Positions 26,757 to 41,077 of a stretch of 64,000 nt of DNA are shown here, in pieces. This DNA is from Strigops habroptila (lineage: Eukaryota > Chordata > Aves > Psittaciformes > Psittacidae). A program made the translations under genes and the position numbers. The stretch is from contig NC_044282.2 in assembly GCF_004027225.2 (NCBI RefSeq), positions 74,410,287 through 74,474,286 on the forward strand. Direction: 5' to 3'. The notes under the pieces were generated by a model. That model saw only the letters and a list, made by a program, of their open reading frames with translations. It was not told the DNA's origin and searched no databases. Position 1 is the stretch's first letter. Every line of letters starts with the position of its first letter.

Positions 26757-27465
26757 GTGAGTGCCTCCGCGCCGGGGCCGGGGGGGGGCGGCGGCCGGTC
26801 CTCGCCGGAATCGCCCCGCTTTGGCTGCCCGCTGCCCCGACGGGAGGTTCCCTTTGTCTGCCGGCCCGCGGCCGCCTCCTGCGGCATCGCTCCCTCCCCT
26901 CCGCCGCGCCGGGGCGCGGCCCCGCCGCAGCTCATGCGGGAGAAAGGGCCCCCCCTCCCCTTTGCTATTTTTATTTGTTTTCCTTTAATTTCTCTTCTTT
27001 CTCCCTTCTCCCCTCTCTGTTATGCTAACGGCGGGAGGGGGAAGCGCCGCCCCGCACATGGGCCAGGCAGCGGCCGCGGTGAGGGAGGGGTGGGATGCGG
27101 GGATGCAGGGGCCGCCCGTGTCCCACCGGATCTTTCCCCGGTGCCAGACCTGCCTACCTACGGCGGCTGCTGCATTCCCGTCCGCTGGCCCGGCCCGACG
27201 CGGCGGGGAGGGGCGGGCAGCCCTGCGGCGGGCAGCCGCGGGGAGGAGGGGATCCAGATACTTTAAATCTTACTCATTTTAACCAAATCGCCTCGCCGGG
27301 AGGGGCGCGGGGGAGGAATTGAGCAGCAGCGCTGCCTACCTCCTCCCCGAGCCTGCCTGGCGGGGCAGGGAGCCAGGCGGGAGGTGCGGGGATGGGCGGC
27401 TGCGGGGCTCACACAGCTGCCGGCCCGTGTGGGAAGCGCCGCGCTCCGGCCCCAGACAATGAATC
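26757..27465 (+). promoter_or_regulatory. Downstream half of the CpG island, first bases of intron 1
   Basis: GC-rich, CpG-dense sequence continues for about 700 bp past the exon 1 donor and fades near 27.46 kb. Just after the donor there are G4 and G9 runs (26774-26777 and 26780-26788). The open frames here on both strands are composition artefacts. Confidence 0.6.
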
Positions 27466-28869
27466 CTAAGCCCCGAGAGGGAACGTAAACTAGTGAAGTA
27501 CGTGTGGAAGCACAAAAGACGTGCTGGTTGCTGTAGGTGTGGCAGCGCTGGGAGGGGAACGCCGGCCTCGCGTCCTGCGGATGCCCATGGATGGCCGCAG
27601 GTATCATTTAGGGACATCACCCCTTGATGTTGGGGTTCTCCGAAGCTCAGATCCGCTGCAGTGATGGGTGTGCTGCTCCCCGAACAATTGTTAGTGCTGC
27701 CGAAGTGCTAAACCCCTTTTTGAAGGTCTGATCCAGGAGCATGACTAATGTGTTGCATGCGGATTGTGCCTTGGCTCTGCTTTTGCTTAGTTCAAAGTAC
27801 AAGAGCTAACGTGAACCCATTAAAACAGCGAAATGAGGCCATTAAAACAGTGAAAACAAACAAATCAAAGTGCCTTACGATCATGATGGTGCATTCTTAT
27901 TCATGGCTATTGTCATATTGGTACGTTGTATGGGTTTTAAAGGTGGATGATTTCAAGCAGAACTTGATGTCATGGTATGAGTGGGCATAATGCTCAAGAC
28001 TTCGTTAAAAAAGGCGTCTGGAACAATAACAGAAAGGGCCCGTTGTTAAACCTGAATTAGATTTCGTTGGGGAGGGAGTTTCACAATGCATTTCATTTGC
28101 ATATGTGGCAGGACTTCATGGTTAGTTGTGCTGTTATCTTCCATGAAGCCTACTTTTTTTGTTCTTCTGGTAGCTGTGTAGCAATATGCCGAGGAGATTG
28201 TTTCTGCTTCCACCATTTGGAGGACAGATGATGACAAAAGCTTGCAACAGACTTAAGAGGAGGGACCCTCTGTGATGGCTGAACAGAATCTTTTCTTTTG
28301 AGTGGAGCTCTAGAAGGTTTGAGCAGAACAGAATGGAAGGAATAGGATGAACCAAATGTTGCTGTTGCTTTGAAAAGTAGGGCTAAAAGTGTCATTTCTA
28401 GAGCTGATTTGTCTTTCTGACCCCTGAAGGATAAGGCAAAGAGCACAGTAATTCCTGGAATATTTCTTTATTAGAGTAGAGGAGACCTAACTGTGAGAAC
28501 TGAGTAGTGTAGGCTGAGAAGAGGTGTCAAAGAGTTACTTTCATTTATCAGTGATGATTAATTTGGAGCTCTGAAGTGAGGCCTGGCGTCAGTGGGAGGC
28601 CTGGTTTCCAAAGACAAGTTGTTGTATGATGAGCATAATGCTCATCTAATGAAGGGTTGGAGTATTAGATGCTGTCTGAAATACTTGCTGAGAACAAGTT
28701 TTTTGGACAAAAGCATCGTCTAGTGATGTCACGAATACTTTGGTCCTCTCAGATGCAGGGGTACTTAGTTTTGAGTGTTAAGTATCCATTTAAACATCAT
28801 GTAATTTTCAGGTTTGCATCTAGTATCTATCTCAGTCAACACAGTGTAACATGTAACAGTCTTGCAGTA

Positions 28870-29201
28870 AAAAGGGGCTCCAGGAAAGCTGGAGAGGGGC
28901 TTTGGACAAGGGCCTGTAGGGACAGGCCAAGGGGAATGGCTTTAACCTGCCAGAGGGGAGACTGAGATGAGCTCTGAGGCAGAAGCTCTTCCCTGTGAGG
29001 GTGCTGAGGCGCTGGCACAGACTTTTCCCAGAGAAGCTGTGGCTGCCCCATCCCTGGCAGTGTTCAAGGCCAGGTTGGACACAGGGGCTTGGAGCAACCT
29101 GCTCTAGTGGAAGGTGTCCCTGCCCGTGGCAGGGGGTTGGGACTGGGTGAGCTTTAAGGTCCCTTCCAAACCCAAACCAGGCTGGGATTCTGTGATTTTG
29201 G
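28870..29201 (+). mobile_element. CR1 LINE fragment in RTN4 intron 1
   Basis: A sense-oriented CR1 3' third (ggggctccaggaaagctgg to the gattctgtgat tail). Its downstream flank resembles that of the 31.7-kb copy. Confidence 0.9.
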
Positions 29202-31689
29202 AGAGCCCCCAGTCTGGAAGCCTGGCTCTTTGATTTAGTGAGGATTTGAGACAAATAACTTTGAAATTCTATTTCCCAGAGAAGGAGCAAGTCATACTGC
29301 CTTTAGCAAGTATGCAAAGAATAGCAGGGATTCTTTCATCTGCCACAGTAGGTCTCGGTGCTGCTTTTTGTCAGTGTAACAATAGAGAAAATGTATGGAC
29401 TACTTGATGACCCATTAAAATGTATTATTTATACATCTGGATGTGTATTAAAAGTAAATCTTTGTAATTACTATTAGTTACATACTTGGGAGTATGCAGT
29501 ATCATTGTTGTAAGAGACTGACATAATTCTGTGTAATGCAAGCCTCTGGCTGTGTATCAGCAGCTACCTTCTGAAGAGCTAATCAAATACTTGCTGGAGA
29601 AGAAAACAAGCAAGAGGACTGCAGTGAAACTTAAGCTTTCCTGGATTCTTTCCGGGTTTTCTTGCTGTTCGTTGTTCTGTGGGTAGCAGAAAACACAAGT
29701 AATCTCTTGAGAAGAACACTTAAATCTTTTGATTACCTAAATTTACATACAGTGAAAAGAAAAGTGAATGCGAGGTAGTAGTACGTATGTGGTAAAAGTA
29801 ATGCACTTTGGTTTTTTTCTTGTCCAAAGTAAGATTAACCAGTAAACTACTATGAGAAGACTCCACTTTCCACCTTTAAAGCCCTAGATCCTGCAGCACT
29901 AGATCCTCCTTTTAAAGGGAGGTCACATATCACTCTTCTGGAAGAGCCTATGGTATTTTGAAGTTCAACTGCACTTAGAAGAAACCCCTGTACTAGATCC
30001 ACCAGATGAGCAACCAAAGTGAATAAAGCCATTTCCTTGCGTGTCAGCTGCCTGCAGCTCGGCCACGGTTCAGTACATAGGCAAATGTTGTGGAGGGCCA
30101 GTTATTAGTCTTGTTTTTCCATTTAGTTTTGTAGGACTTGTTTGTAATTCGTCAGTGCTGAGGAGAGGTTTCGTGAGCAGTTTGCTTCTGTGCCAGACAG
30201 TGTCAAGCAGAGGTCAGCAGGGATGAGGATGCCGCAGGCTGTACCAGGAGCACACACACTGTGCTCTGTTGGAGTTCACCCTCACCGAGCTGACCCCGGC
30301 TGCAGTAGGTGGGGATTAGATGGAGCGATCTATACCTGCTTCTGCCCACTCTATAGTGGCGATATTCAGATCCTGTCATTTGTATTTTATACAAATTCTG
30401 AAGCAGCATATCCACTTCCAAGCTTTTTACTGTGCTGCTGAGTTTTCTGGTGAGCTGCTATGTATGCACAGACACATACGCAGCAGTTGTGTGGATTTTA
30501 AGGACGGAGTGCAGCATGACTTGGGAAAAATACAGCTGTCCTTGAATACTATCACTAGTGACTTACATTTGCACCCTTCATTATGTTCCCACTGATCTTC
30601 AGTGTTTGAGGTGCAAGATCCTTTCTCTTGCCAAATGCAGTCAGTGAAGCTGTAAGGGAGGTGGTCACAAGCTGGATATAGCAAACATAGAATGTGATTA
30701 TTTTTATTTCTATTACACAGTTTCCATTCTAGTGACATATGAGGAGGACAGTAACCAGCAATTCAACTGGTTAATAAAGCTGCTATCCTCATTGTGTGTT
30801 TCATGTTCCCATCTAGGTGAGTTCAACAAGGGCATCACTTTATTTGGTTTTATTTATTGTCATGTACAGTGTCTGACACGATGGAGCCTGAGTCTGTAAT
30901 TGAGCTGGTATGAAATTTTCTAAAGCCAAACAGCTATTTCTTCTGTTAACCAGAGGTATGTGCAAGGATACTGCCAAGTTTGGTGGGATATTTGCTTTGT
31001 GTGTGTATCCTCTCAGTTGCTTTCCAGGAGAAAACCACACAGCTTCCACCTACCATATAATGATGTAGCCCTCAGGGAAGTTTTGAATTGCACTGGGAGT
31101 TTTCCCCTTGGAGATGAAATCTTACAAACCACAAGTTAGGAGACAGTGAAGAAGTACTGTTTGTTTGCCCTTTCCCCCCCCCCTTCCTCTCTGTCTGTAC
31201 TTAAGGAAGTTTGCAGCGTGCCTACAAAGTGACCACTGTCTTGTCCACCCTGTTGGTGAACACTGAACCTCTTTCTTATCTTGTAGGTTAAAATGTTTAA
31301 CAACAGCACTCCTGTAAGTTGAGGACAGCATGGTCAGTGGTTTTTCTCCTGCTGACTGGTGCAAAGTTGCTAGGAAAGTGTCAAGTCCTTTTGCAACAGC
31401 TGATCTACAGATGGGTTATATTCTTCGGAATATAAAGGCCAAGAGACTGAAACATTGCAGCTCGTGAGGAGAGAAACAAGATGTGGTTGTAGGCAATTGG
31501 CATGGTGAAATGACAGTTTAAAAGTAGATCTGTGATTGGAAAAATATAATTTCAAAGTGGCTTGCAGATGCATTTTGTGTTATTTCAGAAACTTGATGCT
31601 TTTTTGTAGTGTATTGTGAGGTTATCTTCGCTTTTCCTTCCTCTTCCTTCAGTGCCCAGGATGGGAAGGAGGAGGATTTTAGCCAACTG

Positions 31690-32299
31690 TGTGCTGGGCT
31701 GCTGCAAAAGGAGCATGACCAGAGGTCGAGGGAGGGGATCCTGCCCCTCTGCTGCGCTCTGGGGAGACCCCCCCCTGCAGTCCTGATCCAGCTCTGGGGC
31801 AACAGCACAAGAGGGACGTGGAGCTGCTGGAGCAAGGCCAGAGGAGGCCCCGGAGCTGCTGCGAGGGCTGGAGCAGCTCTGCTCTGGAGCCAGGCTGAGA
31901 GAGCTGGGCTGGGGCAGCCTGGAGAAGAGAAGGCTCCTGAAGGGGACACCTTAGAGCAGCTCCAGTGCCTAAAGGGGCTCCAGGAAACCTGGAGAGGGGC
32001 TTTGGGCAAGGGCCTGGAGGGACAGGCCAAGGGGAATGGCTTTAACCTGCCAGAGGGGAGATTGAGATGAGCTCTGAGGCAGAAGCTCTTCCCTGTGAGG
32101 GTGCTGAGGCGCTGGCACAGACTTTTCCCAGAGAAGCTGTGGCTGCCCCATCCCTGGCAGTGTTCAAGGCCAGGTTGGACACAGGGGCTTGGAGCAACCT
32201 GCTCTAGTGGAAGGTGTCCCTGCCCGTGGCAGGGGGTTGGAGCTGGATGAGCTTTAAGGTCCCTTCAAACCCAAACCAGGCTGGGATTCTGTGATTTTG
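31690..32299 (+). mobile_element. CR1 LINE fragment, about 0.6 kb, in RTN4 intron 1
   Basis: The longest sense CR1 copy in intron 1, including 'ggacgtggagctgctggagc' and the complete 3' end. The 153-codon open frame across it is not a gene. Confidence 0.9.
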
Positions 32300-35200
32300 G
32301 AGACCCCTCAGTCTGGAAGGCTGGATCTTCAGCAGAAGACATAGGCATCATTCTGCTAACCCCAGAGATCCATATTCCCATGCTGTTAGCATTCTGTGGG
32401 GACTTTCCTGTTTGCCACCCGATTTTGAGGGCGGGTGGTGGCTTTGCCTGTTCCAGTGTCTGTTTTACCACACCCAGCTGCTTGGTGGCTCTGATCAGAT
32501 TAGTCCAGCCTTTGTGTGCTGGGAAGAAGGTATTTGAATAACAAAGGCAGTTAACCTACAACTTGAGGCATGTCTTGGTGGGCTTGAGTTATGTTTCTTT
32601 GTTTTCTGTTAATATTTTGAATAAAAGAAGCCTTTCTTTTGAGTCCTGTTCCTATAGTAACTGTGAAACTCATACAAAAATTAGCAGTGCATAGTTCAAT
32701 CTAAACACGTCCTTCAGGCTCTGGATATTTTCTGAGCGAGGAAATAGTTCTTGGGCTAGAAAATAGAAAGCAGTGTATAGCTTACAGATAAATTGTCCTC
32801 AGGTATTCAGAAATGCTTATGCATGAAGTAGGAGGAAAATTGTGTAACTATCAAGCTGTATTAGAGACAAAAGAAAAAAGCTATTATTAACAAGTAAAAA
32901 ATAGTGATCTGAGACCTATTCCAAGTAGAACAGTTGAGTATGTTTCCATGTGGTTATTTAACTTCTTGTCTTATGATCTAAACCAGGAATTACTCCTGTT
33001 ATGCTATGAAAACACATGTTATTTTCTACTTGTTAAGACTGTTTTTAGGGCAGCTCGGCACAGCCAGCACTGAGATCACCAGGCTGCAGCCATGTGACAC
33101 AGGTTTGGTAGATAGCTTTTGAAACTGCTATTTCCATCAATAAGAGCTATTACAACAGCAGTAAAATAATGAGCTTATTAATATTCACAAAGCCTGAGAA
33201 AATCAAGTTATTTCAGTAGCGTGTTTTTATGTTTCAAATGGAAATAATCTGCTGCTACCTGTAGCTGTCAAAACGCAAAGATTTTAAGTTAGAGATGCTT
33301 CCAAATTACTGCTTTTCCCCATGGTTTTTAATGGGTTTGTCTCCATTTATTGATTTCTGATACATAAAGAAAGAGTACTTCTGGTTTTCTCCTCCTTAGT
33401 GCATTGGTGTTAGGAATGCCAGGTTGACCCTCCCTGCTTCTGCTGGAAGGCTTCCTTTGTGTCTTAGGAATGTACTGTGAACTTTTAGTTGCAGCTTCTT
33501 AATGAACTGGGCAATCATGTCATCAACTTCATCAGCCAGGAAGCCTGTGTTAATTATGGTGTCTTTAAATAAGACACAAGGCTGAGATAAATATAAACTT
33601 CTCTGTTGCCAGTTAAAAATGATTTAGATGCTGTTGGTCTAATGTCAAAATCCTGCTGCTCCTCCAGTTGTTACTTGTTTGTGACAGGTTTTCTTGAACT
33701 CTGTTCCCTCTTTCCTGACAGAAGATGAAATTTCCTTAGTGCCTTTCCTTCTGTCCTTTGTGTGTGATAAGGAAATGAATGCCAAGTAAAACAGATGAAA
33801 GAGCATGTGTGAGGCCTTCAGAAGCAGGTTGTAGCTGCAGAACTGAAAGGAACAAGCAAGGTCTGGAGCAAGCAGAAAAACATGTGTGGTAGTGGTGGAA
33901 GAAAGGTTGCTTCTTTCTTGGTCTTCAGCCAGGTCTTCAAGTATTCATGTGTTCAGCTTGAGAAATACTGCTCAAAGGGCAAGAGGATGAATTTCTAGTG
34001 TGTTAAACCCACGTTTTCTTTAAAAATCACATTGTTGGACAAGAAAATCAGTTTTCTTTTGTATGTGAGTTGTATCTAAGTGCTGAAAACTGAAGTGGGT
34101 TGCTAAAACCTGTATTGATCAAAAATCTACTGCAACCCAGGAAGCGCAGTGCTGCTTGACACCTGATAGTCTTTGTTGAGGAGGAGGACATGAGGACAGT
34201 GTGTATCATCTTCACATCACTTTATCTGTTATTAAAAGACACTCTTTTACAACTGCTAATGGCTATAGCAAATCCTCTGATGAATGCCCTTGTTCTTTTG
34301 AGGTGAAGATATCTTATGCATCAAATCTGTTTTTTATTTTACAGACTTGAAGCTCTTATATCAGAGGCTTCTCACGCAAGGTAATGTGCTGGGAAGAGAT
34401 GCTAAAAGAAATCAGTAGCAGCTCTTCTCCATTCTTTAAAGATTAATTTAGCCAATCAATACATTCTTCCGCAGTGATAAAGTTGCTAATCTAAATACTG
34501 CTTAATTTGTTTAATTGTGGGGAAAGGGAAAAATTCCATCTGTACAAATCAGTGAAAGGGAATCTTATGATTGGTATAATCTCTCAAATGAAATTGGATA
34601 ATGTCTGCATAATGATAGGATTTGCATGGCTCTTCAGACCTCCTGCCTTTGAATAACTTCTGCTGTAATTATTAGATTTTTCTGCTTTGTGGCTCTGCCA
34701 GAACCCAAATTTGTTACTTCAACAAAATGAAAGAGGCTGGGCATTAAGGAAGAGTTACTCAGTTTTTAGAGGAATTATCTAGTATTTCTTTGGTTGCAAA
34801 TACTGCCAAGGACTGAATACTTATCTCCAAAGCCATATCTAGCTGGACACGTGTTTCATTTGGGTAGATTGTTTCTTTCTGCTTCTTTCTTTTTAATTAA
34901 ATATATTAAATTGGTGACTGTAAATGCTGGATCTCTAAATGTTCACATCTGAGATTGTTCTAAATTCATTCTAAGCTTTGCTATTATTTGTGATTGATAT
35001 ATTAAATACAGTTGTGGTTGTGAAGTGGGTATTTCAAGCCATGGGAGCTGGGCTGTGAACAGATGAAGCTGATTATTTGGCCACCTGACTTTAATGAAGG
35101 GAGATACTTACCCACCACCTGATGCTGGCTCAGGAGGCAGAGTTGATGTGATCAGGTCAGTTGATTCACTTGGGGGAGAAGGTGCAGGCCCTCAGGGCAC

Positions 35201-37709
35201 AGTTAGTTTACAAATAGTGCCATTCGTGCGGGAACTCAGCTCATGCTCAGAAGCCAAATAGCTTATCTTTGTTCTTCAGAGGATTTAACTTGCCTGGTGG
35301 TGAGCCACTGTGGATTGCTGGTCTGTGATAGGTATGTGCATCCCGGTTCTGAGAATTCCTTGTTCTTTTGTCATGCTTGATATAAGGATAATGAAAAGTT
35401 TCTTTGGAGCTTTTTTCTGTGTTTATTTAGTTTTAATAACAAAATATGCCAGATAAAATACTGTCCCTGCTCTGAGGAGTTACAGTGACCCTCATATGGA
35501 TGAGGGACTTTTAATAGGAAGTGGCATTATAGAACCATCCTCTGGAATGCTGCTTGGATCCTGTCCATAGTGTTATTGATCAAAACGTTTGGTGCAAGAG
35601 TGAGGTGAGGCTGGCAGTGATGTGTCTGAAGTATTTAATGACCTTTTCAGAACACCCTTGTAGCGGGTACTGAATTTGGCAATGTGGGAATTGTAATGGA
35701 AAGAAGCGTGATAGAACCAGGACTAATGTACCTTCTTGCTTTGGTTGGCAATTGGGTATTGCAGGGCAGTGGTACTGTCTTGCTTTTCCCTCTGCAGCTG
35801 ATCAGAAGATGAAATAACATATACCTTACCTCTGTCCTTGTGCATTCCACAGTATCTGCACTGCTGGCAACCTGCCTCAAATGTAGTTTTTTCCAAAAGA
35901 GGAAAAGTTGCTGCAAGTTGGACCATGTAAATATGATATTGGGGGGGGAAAAACCGCCAATCGAATCAACCTTGCTTAATCCGGTTTGTTTATAGGTTTC
36001 TGCTTAGACAATAAGAAAACACTTTGCTTCTTGCTGGAGACTTGTGTTTCCATAAACAGAATATTGAAAGCAACATTGTTTGAAATGCTTGTTTTGAACT
36101 TGTTTTCTTTACTCCAAATAACATGAAGTAGGAAATCTCCTGTGCAGCACAGTGCAACTTACTCTGCATGTGATGTGTGATACCAGTTTGCAGTAATTTC
36201 CATGCAGACCTGGGATGACCTACAGCTCCCCTTGTTTAATAATCAAACCTCTTGGATCCTTTTGTGATCTGAGCTGTGATACCCTCCAGATGTTAAAAAC
36301 AGAACTCCTTTTTACACTTCAGTCTTCAGCAGTCTCCGTCTTCTGCAGCAGCTTGTATGCTCTCCTCAAAGACTTCCAACCAGTTTACAATCTGAGTTTC
36401 CTAAACTGAGAACTTCTCATTATAAACTTACATGTATAACTGAAAAGCACCTAATTATTTGCTGTGGCTCTGCAGCCTGACCTAATGATGTGAAAAGACG
36501 CTATTAATAGTTAATGTACTTTTACTTGAATGCCTTGAATATTTGGTGAAATAGCACATTTAGAGCAATTGCATCATAAAGGGAGATGATTTAAATGGAG
36601 TTTGTGTAGGCAGCTGCTTTTCTCAGGAAATTCTTGTGAACTTGGGTGCCCTTGTTTCCTATTGCAGTAGGAAATTAGGCATCCAAGAACTCGAGTCTCC
36701 TTGAAGTCACTTAATTTAACTTTTAAATAGCCACATATGTTGTTTTTGACACTTTATGCCAAGAGGTAACAATTTACTCATAATAATTTGACATCAACGC
36801 ACACAGGAGGGAAAAAACCCAACATGGCAGTTTCCTCCCTATGGTTATGAAGTGTGAGAGTGCTGCAGTGGTGCAGCAAAAGCCTTTGGAGCTTTAAAGC
36901 AACAGTGCAAAAGCCTTTTTAGCTTTTTGTAGCTCTTTAATCTGTAAAAGAGTCTTCATGGTGATGTTTTGCTTAGATAACAGTTTCAGATTAGAAACTG
37001 GTTTGACATTAGAAACGCTGCTTGGGGCGGTCTTTGCTGTGGATAGATGAACTACTTGGTGCATTGAAGAAGGAGACAGTTTCTCTTTCAAATCTGCCCC
37101 GGAGGGATTGCTGCAAATGCAACTTTGAGGCTACAGATGAGTCATGTCACAGATGCCATTCCTTTGAGTATTAATTTCAGCCTGTTTTCTTTTGTTGTTA
37201 AATATTTGTATGAACAAGAGAATCAATGTCCTGTTGTGTCTGTAAGACAGACACAGGTAGGTCTGTAAGATAAAAGCAGCCCCTGTCTCATTAGTTTGGC
37301 ATTTTTCTCATGTTCTAAACATGCAAAGGTGAAGAGGATCCTTTAAAACTTTATCCTTACCAACTGGTGGGGATGTTTGTCTAAAGAATAGCATCCATTC
37401 TCCAGCAAACTAATCCAGGAAATGTGATTTTGGTTTCTGAAGACTGAAACTGCCATTTAGCAGCTTAATACAGTCTCCTACCAAAGTTTGACTGTGCATG
37501 AGGGTGAAGTTTACTCTGTTTATATGTAGAAAATACAATATTTAGATTACTTTTTTTTCCCTAATGCTTAGCTTGTACATAAGAATAAGGAGAGTACCAG
37601 AACAATAAACCTGCCTTACCACAGACCTGCTTGTGTGTGGAAGGAGTCACACGTGAGAGCAGATGGGAGGATCCATTCAGTGACCAAGAATACAGTGATG
37701 AGGGATAGA

Positions 37710-38128
37710 ACATAGAGTCATAGAATGGTTTGGGTTGGAAAGGACCTTAAGATCATCTAGTTCCAGCCCCCTGCCACAGGCAGGGACACCTCACAGTAGA
37801 CCATGTCACCATGTATTTGGGCAGCCTGTGCAGTTTGAACCCATCACCCCTTGTCCTATCACTACAGTCCCCGATGAAGAGTCCCTCTCCTCAGCCTTGT
37901 AGCCCCCTTCAGACACTGGAAGCTGCTCTGAGGTCTCCATGTAGCTTCTCTTCTCCAGGCTGAACAGCCCCAGTGTTCTCAACCTGTCTCCATACGGGAG
38001 GTGCTCCAGCCCCTGATCATCGTCATGGCCTCCTCTGGACTCTCTCCAGCAGCTCCATGTCTTCCTTATGTTGAGGACACCAGCACTGCACACAGTGCTG
38101 CAAGGGGGGTCTCATGAGAACATGTTCT
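37710..38128 (-). mobile_element. CR1 LINE fragment in RTN4 intron 1, internally deleted
   Basis: A minus-strand CR1 from its tail (tcatagaatggtttgggttg) to 'ctgcaaggggggtctcatga'. It jumps from the 'catgtatttgggcagcctgtg' segment directly to 'cagtttgaacccatcacc', so an internal block is missing. Confidence 0.9.
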
Positions 38129-41077
38129 TGCTGAGTTTTTATTTTTTGTGGCGAGACTTCAGTCCTGTGCTTTCTATTGGCAAATATGTTTTGGGGGTGG
38201 AAAGGCAGTTTTTCCATAAATTGCTTTTTTTGGAGTTGTCAGTTTACTACTTTTTCATTTAAACATTCTCCAGAAATCTTTGCAGCTTTCTTTTTCTTAC
38301 TTGTCTGGGAAGTCTCTCCATTTATTTCTCTGCTTTTTATCCAAAACTTTGATATCCAAGTTTTATGCTGGTAATACCTTGTAACAACACCAGTTAGTGG
38401 GCGATCAGCAGAAATTAAAATGAGAGTTAAAGTGACACCTCTTTGCATGTTGGTGCCAGGTTTTTGTTTTCAAGCAAAACTGAAATCTCTTTCTGTTGGT
38501 GGAGCTTAAGTTTTAGCTGAAAACTTCGTACAAAGTTTTAAAGTATGAGAGCTTGTGCTAATGAGAAGTTACAGGGTTGTTTGTGGGTGGCCTCTTATTT
38601 TGTTTTGGGGAATATTTAATTTGCAAAAAGCCAAGGTAAAATTTGCAGAATGTTTTTGGTTAAAAAGGGGAATTTGTTCAGAATGAATCACTTTGTGCAT
38701 CACTTTGGCTGTTCCTTGAATGCTCTTCTTTTCACAATAGGGGGATATGTTCATATACATGGATATTAAATTAAAAAGCCAGAGGAGTGTGTGCTAATGA
38801 GCAAAACGAACGTTCTCTCTCGTTAGGCAAGCAGCAGTCATGCAGCACTGGTTTGGTGAAGTGTGGGTGCATATGCTTGAATACAATGTTAGTGATTTAC
38901 TGTATGCAGCAACATCGTCTGGGCAAGGTTGAGTCTGTCCGTAGAGTTCTCTTTAACAACCATGGATTGGACTACTCCAGTAACATGTAAAGTAATCCGT
39001 AACTAACACAAAGTAACACCATTCCCAAATAGGAGCTCTGCCTTTCTTGTAACTGTAATGCTCAAGGCATGAGTTACTAACCTGCACCATTATGTGTTTT
39101 TGGCAGGTAAAATTTGGAGTAAAGCCTGATTTCTCCTGGAGAGTCAGTGTTCATTTTGAGCGCTCATTCTTCTGTGATTCACGAAACAAAATCTGTCTTC
39201 TGGTGGAAACAGTAATGGAACAGTTCATCTTACTGAGTTAATTCTTTTAATGATTGGTAAAAACTAAAGACTTCTTAGATTTCTGTCTTTGGGTGAAGCT
39301 CTGCTGTAGCAAAGGCCCACTTTGTGTGTCAGGAAAGGAGATTTGAATATGCACCTTTACTAAACAATTTTGCTTAGGTTATATATTGTGAAATGTTACT
39401 TGGTTCTGGTAGTAGTGTCCTCCTTGTTTGTTTGGATCACCTGCTTTCTGCCATTGGTAGGCAGATAGGAAAAAGCCACCCTCAGTGAATCTATCCTCCT
39501 CACCTTCTTTTACAAACGAAGTTTTCCACTGTGTGCAATACTCTATTACCAAATTTACTACAGTTGTCAGGAGTTGCTAGTGCTACCATTGAGCAATGGG
39601 TGGGAAGAGGCAGTGGTTCTCTGGAGTGTTCTGCAATGCTGGCTGATGTGGTTTACCTGCTCCTTGGGGTCTGCCTTTGAGCCTGGGACAATCTTGCTCT
39701 GTGCCAGGCAACATCTAAGAGATGCTGCGTTTAATTCCTCTCATCTATCAAAGCACAACAGAGTTCTGCTTCTGAATGGTTTTTCCCTCCAACACTGAAG
39801 GTGAGGATTCTTCAGTGCAAGTATCATTGCTGCAAAAGCAGCATTCCTTTCACCCTGTCATTTGAATTAGCCTGAAGGGAATGGTTGGTTCAGTTGGCAC
39901 TCACGCTGATGTGGGAGTTGTAGAGGTCCTTCTCTGTTCCCCCACCTTGCCTGGAGGGGGTACACAGGGCCCACAGCAGGAAAAAGTCCTTGTATCTTCT
40001 TCCTTTCAGCAGGGAAAATGCCATTCCGTGGTGGGTAGGGGGAAGGTGGGTGGTTCTCCTTGGCTGGTTAGGAAATGCTGCGTTTATGTAATCTCTGTTC
40101 ACACTCCAGCTATGTGTGGAAAATAAAGCCTGGGTGTGGGCATAATATCCTTCCATTAAGAGAACCTGGGAATCCAGTGACTAGCACAGCTATTGTGTGT
40201 TGCTGTGTTGAGTAAATGGAAGCCAAACCTGAGGAAGAGTTTCTGCGTTGTGCTGTCTTAATGGAGGCGCTGGAAAATAGGTGCCGCATGCTTGTAAAAC
40301 CAGCATTCCTGACCACAAACTGAGCCCTCTCTCTCTGGGTTGGGAAGTATTCAAAAGCTTTAAATGTAGAATTTTTGGTAGAGATTGCAGTTGGTCTTTG
40401 GACACAAAATGTACTACATCTTAAGGGATTTGTTGTGCATTTTCCTCTTTGCCTCCTTACCCCACTGGATTCTTTCTTTGCCCATCTTTTATTTCTCTTT
40501 GCAGCACCTCCACTACATTGAGTTGTTCTTGGTTTCCCTGTGAGATCCTTTCTTTTGGGCTGTCAGAGGTCTCTGTCTTCATGCTGCACAGTCTGGTTTC
40601 GTCAGGTCCATCCTGCTTTCTCTCTCCTTTGCTCCAAAGCGTAGACCCCTTCCAGCAAATGAAGTCTGTGCTGCTGTACATGGCACAGAGGAGGTGAGAG
40701 CATGGGGTTTCAGGGAAGGTGCAGGCTGAGAAGTGATCTTTGTTACCAGCTTCAGGGTGAATTGCCACAGCAGGGGTCCTTGGAGGCTTTGGACCTGCTG
40801 GTCTGTGTGTGTGTGTGCTGTGCCACACGAGGGTGAGAGATGAGGTGATAGATTGACATTGGCTTAAGCATGGAGTATGCGAACATCACTGCTCCATTTA
40901 ACCAACACATAAGTGGGTGCTTCAGCTGCATCAGCATCCAGTACACACATACAGGGACACAGTTCTGCATTTGTGGTCAGGAGATGTTTGCTCGGCCCAT
41001 CTAGGTATAATGTTGAGAGAAGAGTGTGCTGCTGCTTGGTGGCAAATGCTCATGATCAGGGGAGACTTTATGACAGT

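Noticed and set aside
25306..26935. Long open frames on the minus strand (260 and 266 codons) around RTN4 exon 1, and extra + strand frames in 26.7-27.3 kb
   Set aside because: They lie in the CpG island, where stop codons are rare. The peptides are Gly/Arg/Pro-rich or mirror the Glu tract as poly-Ser/Leu, and no independent gene features are present.
31518..32151. Open frames of 153 and 170 codons on opposite strands
   Set aside because: They are frames across a CR1 fragment. Near-identical peptides recur at every CR1 copy (20.4, 24.0, 28.9, 41.1 and 42.9 kb).
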